From Spirochaetaceae bacterium (GTDB lineage: Bacteria; Spirochaetota; Spirochaetia; Treponematales; Breznakiellaceae): 5,768 nt of DNA. Below, in pieces: positions 1 to 4,643 of the stretch; the stretch's first letter is position 1; each line of letters opens with the position of its first letter. The DNA lies in assembly GCA_031258625.1 (NCBI GenBank), contig JAIRMO010000092.1, positions 1 to 5,768 on the forward strand, written 5' to 3'. Both the position numbers and the translations under genes were made by a program. Under the pieces are notes generated by a model. The model searched no databases. It worked only from the letters and a program-made list of their open reading frames with translations, and was not told the origin of the DNA.

Positions 1-1
1 C

Positions 2-406
2 CTTGAAATCCGGGAGGACCGGCTGGCCTTTTCGGCGAGCGTCACGGTGAGGAAGAGCCTGGAGCTAAAGTACGAGGTGTGGTTCGTCAACGGCCCCACC
101 CTGACCATAGACGCGGGAACCAGCCTGAACGGGAACAGGGGCCTATTCGCCGGAGATGGGGCGGCGTTTTATGGAAAGGCCAGTACGAGCGGGGGGTTCT
201 ACATAGGGAACCCGGCGTCGAAGGTAACCGTCAAACCCGGTAACTCGGTTTCCCGGTCCTTCTTTACCGGCGGCGGGACGGGCCTTATCACGGCGGGGAC
301 CGGCGCCATAGAGATAAGAAACCAGGGCGCCGGATCTGATGCCCCCCGCTATTACCGGGAAGGGTCGAGTCCCATCTGGGGCTATCTCAACTGGAAGCTC
401 CCCTGA
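2..406 (+). CDS. 3' end of a gene for a strand-rich, probably extracellular protein (5' end outside the window)
   Basis: The reading frame is open from the left edge and ends at TGA 404-406, giving the last 134 residues. A GTG at 47 is in frame, but coding continues upstream of it, so it is more likely an internal valine than the start. The visible part alternates short hydrophobic strands with Gly, Asn, Ser and Thr turns, for example near FVNGPTLTIDAGTSLNG and SKVTVKPGNSV. This is typical of secreted beta-helix or beta-solenoid proteins. The tail is rich in aromatics (RYY, SPIWGYLNW). There is no Cys and no membrane segment in this part. I do not recognise the family. Its style resembles the lipoprotein at the other end of the window, but no clear shared repeat can be aligned by eye. 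That it is coding is fairly sure; an envelope or surface role is inference. Confidence 0.7.
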   Translation, partial: LEIREDRLAFSASVTVRKSLELKYEVWFVNGPTLTIDAGTSLNGNRGLFAGDGAAFYGKASTSGGFYIGNPASKVTVKPGNSVSRSFFTGGGTGLITAGTGAIEIRNQGAGSDAPRYYREGSSPIWGYLNWKLP

Positions 407-451
407 GGAGGAGAGACGTATCGGAATTTGCCTTCTCCCCTTTTGGGCGCA

Positions 452-474
452 TTTCCGGCGCAAAGCGCCGGAAA
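452..474. repeat. Perfect inverted repeat, 10-bp arms, 3-nt loop
   Basis: The left arm TTTCCGGCGC (452-461) and the right arm GCGCCGGAAA (465-474) are exact reverse complements around AAA. The following bases (ccgggctttccgttat) are not a T-run, so it is not a standard intrinsic terminator. GGAAA at 470-474 could instead pair with TTTCC at 481-485, but that 5-bp stem is far weaker. It may end the transcript of the upstream gene, protect its 3' end, or be part of a dispersed extragenic palindrome. Confidence 0.75.
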
Positions 475-490
475 CCGGGCTTTCCGTTAT

Positions 491-527
491 AATAAGGTTT
501 AGCAGGCTTTACCTGCTAAACCTTATT
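491..527. repeat. Perfect inverted repeat, 16-bp arms, 5-nt loop
   Basis: The left arm AATAAGGTTTAGCAGG (491-506) is the exact reverse complement of CCTGCTAAACCTTATT (512-527), around the loop CTTTA. As RNA or cruciform DNA this is a very stable 37-nt hairpin, starting 16 bases after the 10-bp palindrome. Neither strand has a T-run after the stem, so a rho-independent terminator is not clearly supported. A REP-like extragenic palindrome, a transcript-end stabiliser, or a site for a dimeric protein are all possible. Confidence 0.8.
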
Positions 528-634
528 CCACTCCAATCCCTTGCGCGTTCCCCGCGGGAGCCCTTTTCTCCATAAAAGCGCGTTCTTTTACTCAAAATGC
601 GGAAAGTAAAAATTGTGGTTTTGCTCCCGGCCCC

Positions 635-663
635 TTGTTTTAATACCGGGTTTTATCTATCTT
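635..663 (+). promoter_or_regulatory. Possible sigma-70 promoter of clpS
   Basis: TTGTTT (635-640) and TATCTT (658-663) are separated by 17 bases, each matching four of six consensus positions. A TAAAAT at 663-668 is closer to a -10 box but has no -35 partner at normal spacing. Transcription from about 670 would give a leader of only about 13 bases, with AAGG (671-674) as the ribosome binding site 8 bases before the ATG. Confidence 0.4.
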
Positions 664-682
664 AAAATATAAGGTTAATAGT

Positions 683-994
683 ATGCCGGTATTTTTAGAA
701 AATGGGATAGAATTACATACAAAACGGGAAGAAAAATTACAGGAACCCGAAGAATTCCGGGTGATATTGCTGAATGATCACTATACGACCATGGATTTTG
801 TGGTCGATATCCTGATCCTGGTCTTCCACAAAAACGAAAACGACGCGAACCGGATTATGATGGACATCCACCGGAAAGGCCGGGGTACCGCGGGGGTTTA
901 TTCCTGGGATATTGCCCAAACCAAGATGGAACAGGTCCATACTTTGGCCCGGGAAAACGATTTTCCCCTGCGGTGTATTATTGAAAAGGCGTAG
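683..994 (+). CDS. clpS: ClpS, N-degron adaptor of the ClpAP protease
   Basis: Cytoplasmic adaptor that binds proteins with a destabilising N-terminal residue (Leu, Phe, Tyr, Trp) and passes them to ClpA. The product has 103 residues, the usual size. After a charged, flexible N-terminal tail of about 22 residues comes the core, with FRVILLNDHYTTMDFVVDIL (25-44) closely matching the E. coli segment. N31, D32 and H63 correspond to the E. coli residues N34, D35 and H66 that hold the alpha-amino group, and M37 to the gatekeeper M40. The end, ARENDFPLRCIIEKA, is also family-like. H33 replaces an Asp next to the binding pair, a mild variation. The ATG at 683 has AAGG 8 bases upstream. clpA lies 247 bases downstream behind its own promoter, so the two may be separately controlled although they work together. 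Confidence 0.95.
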   Translation: MPVFLENGIELHTKREEKLQEPEEFRVILLNDHYTTMDFVVDILILVFHKNENDANRIMMDIHRKGRGTAGVYSWDIAQTKMEQVHTLARENDFPLRCIIEKA

Positions 995-1131
995 CGGAAA
1001 TCAACAACCTCGCCCTGAGCGGGGTATGAACCCTTCGCTACGAATCAAAAACGACCAAGACCCGTTCCAAAATCAACCGGGGTTCGGAACAGGCTCAGTT
1101 ACCGTACTGAATTAAGCCGCCCCGATACTTC

Positions 1132-1151
1132 AAAACCATGTGGTTGTTTTT
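1132..1151 (+). terminator. Weak possible terminator after clpS
   Basis: AAAACC (1132-1137), loop ATGT, then GGTT-G-TTTT forms a short stem with one bulged G and runs into a T-rich tail; a further run of nine T begins at 1164. The stem has only two GC pairs and lies about 140 bases after the clpS stop, so this is a weak candidate. Confidence 0.2.
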
Positions 1152-1194
1152 AGGTTGAACGAATTTTTTTTTAAACTGAGAATTACGGGAATAA

Positions 1195-1223
1195 TTGAGG
1201 TTCCTGTAAAAAGGTGCTATATT
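1195..1223 (+). promoter_or_regulatory. Sigma-70 promoter of clpA
   Basis: TTGAGG (1195-1200) and TATATT (1218-1223) are spaced by exactly 17 bases; the -10 matches five of six consensus positions and the -35 four. An AT-rich stretch with nine T lies upstream, near where an UP element would sit. The expected start at about 1230 falls on the AGGAG ribosome binding site, giving a leader of only about 12 bases before the ATG at 1242. Confidence 0.65.
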
Positions 1224-1229
1224 AAAAGT

Positions 1230-1234
1230 AGGAG
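1230..1234 (+). promoter_or_regulatory. Ribosome binding site deciding the clpA start
   Basis: AGGAG ends 7 bases before the ATG at 1242. It selects this start over the in-frame GTG at 1140, and the protein then begins MKISRHVQAIINAAYNEA, the normal start of a Clp N-domain. Confidence 0.8.
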
Positions 1235-1241
1235 CAATGAT

Positions 1242-3719
1242 ATGAAAATCAGCCGTCATGTGCAGGCTATCATAAATGCCGCGTATAATGAGGCGAGGGT
1301 ACGGAACCACGAATATTTGACCCCGGAACATATCCTATACGCGGCCCTGGCCTTTGATGAGGTGCAGGGGATTCTTTCCGCCTGCGGCGTTAATCTGGAA
1401 CAGCTTAAACACGGAATGGAAAACTATTTTGAACAAAAGGTCCCGGTTTTGAACAATACGGAGCCTACCCAGACCGTGGGGTTTCAAAGCGTTCTGGAGC
1501 GGGCGGTATTGCAGACTCAATCGTCCCAAAAGGAAACCCTGGATGTGGCGGATATCCTGGTATCCCTTTACGACGAAGAGCGGAATTATTGCGCCTATTA
1601 CCTCCGTAAAGTCGGGATAAAGCGGCTGGAACTTTTAGAGATTCTGTCCCAGGGTTTTGCCGATGAAGATGAGCGGCCCTTTAATTTCCATAAAATGGAT
1701 AACCATATCCTGAACGGCATGGAAGAACCCAAAGAGGAGATCGCGGAGGAGGAAGTCCAAAAAGCCAAAACCGCTAAAAAAAGCGCCCTGGAACGGTACG
1801 CCACGGAGCTTACCACCCTGGCCCGGGAGGGCAGGCTGGAACCGGTTATCGGCCGGGAAGCGGAACTTGACCGGACGGTCCAGGTGCTCTGCCGGCGGCT
1901 TAAAAACAACCCGGTCCATGTGGGGGATTCGGGGGTGGGTAAAACCGCCATCACCGAAGGGCTGGCCCAGCGTATCGTGGCGGGAAAGGTGCCCCCCACC
2001 CTCAAAAATTTTTCCATCTTTTCCCTGGATATGGGGGCCCTGGTGGCGGGAACCAAATACCGGGGGGATTTTGAGGAACGGGTCAAGCGGGTTGTCGAGG
2101 AAATGCTCAAAAAAGAACGGGCCATCCTCTTTATTGATGAAATTCATACCCTGGTGGGGGCCGGATCCGTTTCCGGGGGCGCCCTGGATGCCTCAAACCT
2201 CCTGAAACCGGCCCTGACTTCGGGAAAGATCCGCTGTATCGGCTCTACCACCCATGAGGAATACGGTAAATTTTTTGATAAAGACCGGGCCCTCTCCCGG
2301 CGTTTCCAAAAAATCGATATTCCCGAACCTTCCGAGGAGGACGCCATAGCGATCCTCCGGGGGCTCAAGTCCAAATACGAGGATTATCACCAGGTGCATT
2401 ACAGCGATGAAGCGGTGGAAGGGGCGGTGCGTTTATCCGCCCAGTTTATCACCGAGCGGCGGCTCCCGGATAAGGCCATAGATGTGATTGACGAAGCCGG
2501 CGCCTTTGCCCGGATTGCGGCTTTTAACGAGGCGGAGCTTCAATATGCCGATCCCCCCGGAGCGGGGCGGGAATATCACGAAGAAGCCGCCCTTCTTTCG
2601 GGAGAGTTTGGGGGAGGGGATTTCTCCGTCCCGAAAAAAACCATTCCCCGGGAGGATCCCGCTGTTTCCGCCCGGAAACCGGGCCATCAGGAACCCCCCG
2701 CCACCCTTCAGGAAGGGACCGTAAAAATTATCGAGATCGGGCTCCCCCTGATAGAATCGGTGGTTTCCCGGATAGCCCGGATACCGGAACGGTCCGTGGG
2801 GGGGAGCGAAAAGGACAAGCTCAGGGCCCTGGAGGAAAAGCTCCGGGAACGGATCTTTGGCCAGGATGAGGCGGTGGCGGCGGTGGTAAAGTCGGTGAAG
2901 CGGTCCCGGGCCGGGTTCCGGTCCGGAAATAAGCCGGTGGCGAATTTCCTTTTTGTGGGCCCCACCGGGGTCGGTAAAACCGAGTTGGCCCGGAGCCTCG
3001 CGGATATCCTGGGGATCTCCATGCACCGTTTTGACATGAGCGAATACCAGGAGAAACACACCGTATCCCGGCTTATCGGTTCGCCGCCGGGCTATGTGGG
3101 GTACGAAGACGGGGGGCTCCTCACCGACGCCGTCCGGAAACTGCCCCACAGCGTGGTCCTGCTGGATGAGATTGAAAAGGCCCATCCGGACATTTATAAT
3201 ATCCTCCTCCAGATCATGGATTATGCCACCCTGACCGACAACAACGGCAGAAAGGCGGATTTTCGGAACGTGGTCTTTATCATGACCAGCAACGCTGGGG
3301 CCCGGGACATTGGGAAAAGCCTTATCGGTTTTGGGGAACGGCTCATCGACGAAACCGCGGTGGACGGGGCTGTGGAACGGATCTTTACCCCGGAATTCCG
3401 CAACCGCCTGGACGGGGTGGTGCGGTTCAACCACCTTTCCCGGGAGGTTATGGTATCCATAGTCACCAAAGAGCTGGACCTCTTTAAGGCGCAGTTGGCG
3501 GATAAAAAGGTAACCCTGGAGCTTACCGAAACGTGTATCGATCACCTGGCGGAAGAGGGGTATAGCCGGGAGTTCGGCGCCCGGAACGTGGGCCGTATCA
3601 TCGAAGACAAGATCAAGGGGTTTTTTGTGGACGAGGTCCTCTTCGGCGCCCTAAGCTCCGGCGGTTCCGCCCATGCCGACTGGCGGGACGGGGAATACCG
3701 GATCGAGGTGCTTTCTTAG
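1242..3719 (+). CDS. clpA: ClpA, AAA+ unfoldase of the ClpAP protease, with an enlarged inter-ATPase linker
   Basis: Hexameric cytoplasmic ATPase that unfolds substrates, including those brought by ClpS, and feeds them to ClpP. It has 825 residues against 758 in E. coli. The N-domain (about 1-143) docks ClpS. An acidic then Lys-rich linker follows (161-180). The first AAA+ module has Walker A GDSGVGKT (228-235), pore loop KYRG (272-275), Walker B ILFIDE (295-300) and arginine fingers in SRRF (352-355). The second has Walker A GPTGVGKT (573-580), pore loop GYVG (617-620), Walker B VVLLDE (638-643), FTPEFRNRLD (715-724) and sensor-2 GAR (779-781). IGF (695-697) is the ClpP-docking tripeptide, so this is ClpA rather than ClpB. 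H226 stands just before the first P-loop, where E. coli has Leu. Residues 426-503 form a long Pro/Gly-rich segment that is much shorter in E. coli. Stop TAG 3717-3719; aat follows after 22 bases. Confidence 0.95.
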   Translation: MKISRHVQAIINAAYNEARVRNHEYLTPEHILYAALAFDEVQGILSACGVNLEQLKHGMENYFEQKVPVLNNTEPTQTVGFQSVLERAVLQTQSSQKETLDVADILVSLYDEERNYCAYYLRKVGIKRLELLEILSQGFADEDERPFNFHKMDNHILNGMEEPKEEIAEEEVQKAKTAKKSALERYATELTTLAREGRLEPVIGREAELDRTVQVLCRRLKNNPVHVGDSGVGKTAITEGLAQRIVAGKVPPTLKNFSIFSLDMGALVAGTKYRGDFEERVKRVVEEMLKKERAILFIDEIHTLVGAGSVSGGALDASNLLKPALTSGKIRCIGSTTHEEYGKFFDKDRALSRRFQKIDIPEPSEEDAIAILRGLKSKYEDYHQVHYSDEAVEGAVRLSAQFITERRLPDKAIDVIDEAGAFARIAAFNEAELQYADPPGAGREYHEEAALLSGEFGGGDFSVPKKTIPREDPAVSARKPGHQEPPATLQEGTVKIIEIGLPLIESVVSRIARIPERSVGGSEKDKLRALEEKLRERIFGQDEAVAAVVKSVKRSRAGFRSGNKPVANFLFVGPTGVGKTELARSLADILGISMHRFDMSEYQEKHTVSRLIGSPPGYVGYEDGGLLTDAVRKLPHSVVLLDEIEKAHPDIYNILLQIMDYATLTDNNGRKADFRNVVFIMTSNAGARDIGKSLIGFGERLIDETAVDGAVERIFTPEFRNRLDGVVRFNHLSREVMVSIVTKELDLFKAQLADKKVTLELTETCIDHLAEEGYSREFGARNVGRIIEDKIKGFFVDEVLFGALSSGGSAHADWRDGEYRIEVLS
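2517..2750 (+). other. Segment of clpA coding for an extra linker between the two AAA+ modules
   Basis: Residues 426-503 lie between DKAIDVIDEAGAFARI, the end of the first AAA+ module, and IESVVSRIARIPERSV, the start of the second. By eye E. coli ClpA has about 14 residues here, against about 78 in this protein. The segment is rich in Pro, Gly, Glu and Lys, with patches such as YADPPGAGREYHEE and SGEFGGGDFSVPKK, and looks largely disordered. The frame stays open and both flanks align, so a frameshift is unlikely. It is shorter than, and unlike, the coiled-coil middle domain of ClpB. Confidence 0.7.
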
Positions 3720-3730
3720 GGGAAAAACCC

Positions 3731-3736
3731 GGGAGG
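3731..3736 (+). promoter_or_regulatory. Ribosome binding site that points to a CTG start for aat
   Basis: GGGAGG sits 12 bases after the clpA stop and 5 bases before CTG 3742-3744. No ATG, GTG or TTG in the aat frame lies between this site and the conserved region. The only upstream alternative, ATG 3673, is inside clpA and has no clear binding site of its own. Confidence 0.6.
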
Positions 3737-3741
3737 TTTCG

Positions 3742-4494
3742 CTGAAGGGCTGGAAAAGAACCGGAGCCGATCCGGATTTCCCCTATCTTACCGAAGATAA
3801 ACGTTTCTCTTTTCCTTCCCCGGAGGAAGCTCTCGATGGCATCGTGGCCATAGGGGGGAATCTCTCCCCGGGGATGCTCCTTTCCGCCTATGAACAGGGG
3901 ATCTTCCCCTGGTTTAATCCGGGGGATCCCGTACTCTGGCAGTCCCCGGACCCCCGGTTTGTCATTTTTCCGGAAAAACTCCATGTCTCCGCATCCATGA
4001 AACGGCTCCTTAAAAAAGGTACATTTGAGGTGGCCCTGGACCGGGATTTTGCCGCCGTGATCCGCTCCTGTGCCGAAACGGAACGCCCCGGCCAGGAGGG
4101 CACCTGGATCACCGGCGATATGCTCCGGGCCTATACGGAACTACACCGCCTTGGCTGGGCCCATTCCGCGGAGTGCTATGTCGGAGGGAATTTAGCCGGG
4201 GGCTGTTACGGTATACGGCTGGGGGGGGTGTTTTTTGGGGAATCCATGTTCGCCCGGGTCTCCAATGCCTCCAAGGCGGCCTTTTTAACCCTGGCGGAGA
4301 TCCTCTTTGCCGACGGGACGGCCTTTATCGACTGTCAGATCCCTACGGATCACCTCCGCAGCCTGGGGGGAACGGAGATAAACCGCCGGGATTTCCTGCG
4401 GCTCCTCAAAAACACCCTGGCCGAGCGCCGTCCGGAAGCGGATACCCAAACCCTGGATCGCCGGGGCAACTGGGGGGAACGGTACCATCGGTAA
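3742..4494 (+). CDS. aat: Leucyl/phenylalanyl-tRNA-protein transferase, probable CTG start
   Basis: Cytoplasmic enzyme that moves Leu or Phe from charged tRNA to proteins with N-terminal Lys or Arg, creating N-degrons for ClpS and ClpAP. Family blocks run in order: LSPGMLLSAYEQGIFPWF (41-58), WQSPDPR (66-72), GTWI (120-123), GWAHSAE (138-144), GESMF (166-170), NASKAAF (175-181) and DCQ (197-199), numbered from the CTG. E167, D197 and Q199 match E. coli E156, D186 and Q188; W57 and W122 match W49 and W111. From CTG 3742 the product has 250 residues (E. coli 234). The alternative ATG 3673 gives 273 residues, overlaps clpA by 47 bases, and adds an N-terminus with no family likeness. The gene very likely shares the clpA transcript. 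An eight-G run at 4221-4228 followed shortly by six T lies in the coding region. The C-terminal 30 residues are charged and not recognisable. Confidence 0.93.
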   Translation: MKGWKRTGADPDFPYLTEDKRFSFPSPEEALDGIVAIGGNLSPGMLLSAYEQGIFPWFNPGDPVLWQSPDPRFVIFPEKLHVSASMKRLLKKGTFEVALDRDFAAVIRSCAETERPGQEGTWITGDMLRAYTELHRLGWAHSAECYVGGNLAGGCYGIRLGGVFFGESMFARVSNASKAAFLTLAEILFADGTAFIDCQIPTDHLRSLGGTEINRRDFLRLLKNTLAERRPEADTQTLDRRGNWGERYHR

Positions 4495-4509
4495 GAAAAT
4501 TGGTTCACC

Positions 4510-4537
4510 CCGGGATCGCTCCTGGTTCTTAATTTTT
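4510..4537 (+). terminator. Probable rho-independent terminator of clpA-aat
   Basis: CCGGGA (4510-4515), loop TCGC and TCCTGG (4520-4525) form a 6-bp stem with one G-U pair, followed by TTCTTAATTTTT. It lies 16 bases after the aat stop. A second short stem (GCCG 4538-4541 with CGGC 4547-4550, followed by TTT) could assist. The stems are short, so this is moderate evidence. Confidence 0.4.
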
Positions 4538-4558
4538 GCCGAAAACCGGCTTTAAAAT

Positions 4559-4587
4559 TTGACTTTCTGCAATTGCTTTAGTATATT
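4559..4587 (+). promoter_or_regulatory. Strong sigma-70 promoter of the lipoprotein gene
   Basis: TTGACT (4559-4564) and TATATT (4582-4587) are separated by 17 bases, each matching five of six consensus positions. Transcription from about 4594 gives a leader of about 50 bases with GAGAGGGG (4628-4635) ahead of the TTG start. This is the best promoter in the window and shares its -10 sequence with the clpA promoter. Confidence 0.75.
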
Positions 4588-4643
4588 AAAGGCGAGATTG
4601 TAATTTCAAAAGAGCGACTGCTATTTAGAGAGGGGTTTGTCGA

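Larger units (their letters stand above)
407..682. other. Intergenic region with two palindromes and the clpS promoter
   Basis: No convincing gene lies here. It begins with an AGGAGGAG-like purine run directly after the TGA of the upstream gene, but no start codon with a credible reading frame follows at normal spacing. Two perfect inverted repeats (452-474 and 491-527) fill the first half. The second half turns AT-rich toward clpS. An 8-base word, GCGCGTTC, occurs at 543-550 and again at 578-585. A weak TTTTACT/AGTAAAA inverted pair lies at 586-592 and 605-611. Confidence 0.6.
995..1241. other. clpS-clpA intergenic region
   Basis: The first 135 bases have no supported gene. Short complementary words are nested here: CTGAGC (1015-1020) with GCTCAG (1093-1098), enclosing GTTCC (1064-1068) with GGAAC (1086-1090). 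This could be a long-range RNA fold but may be chance. From about 1132 the region turns AT-rich, with a T-run of nine at 1164-1172 upstream of the clpA promoter. A GTG at 1140 is in frame with clpA, but the 34 codons before the ATG at 1242 are not family-like and would span the promoter. Confidence 0.5.

Noticed and set aside
405..430. Ribosome-binding-like GAGGAGGAGAG with a TTG at 428
   Set aside because: Spacing is about 12 bases and the resulting 24-codon frame runs through the palindromes; no sign of a real peptide.
452..527. CRISPR-like repeats or mobile-element ends
   Set aside because: The two palindromes differ in sequence, there is no regular repeat-spacer pattern, and no transposase or target duplication is seen nearby.
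339..575. Open frame of 78 codons overlapping the upstream gene end and palindromes
   Set aside because: It overlaps a better-supported gene and translates inverted repeats; no binding site at its start.
1064..1098. Possible tRNA-like T-arm (GGTTCG) in the clpS-clpA spacer
   Set aside because: The bases after GGTTCG do not complete the T-arm, and no acceptor or anticodon arm can be formed.
1140..1241. In-frame N-terminal extension of clpA from GTG 1140
   Set aside because: The 34 added residues are not family-like, include a Phe run from the T9 tract, and span a good promoter; ATG 1242 has AGGAG at 7 bases and gives a normal Clp N-domain.
2433..3545. Long antisense open frame of 370 codons opposite clpA
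   Set aside because: The protein is low-complexity Gly/Pro/Arg/His with no motif, and lies opposite highly conserved AAA+ coding sequence; it is a shadow of GC-biased codons.
3673..3741. ATG 3673 as the aat start
   Set aside because: It lies inside clpA, lacks a clear ribosome binding site, and adds residues unlike Aat N-termini; kept only as an alternative.
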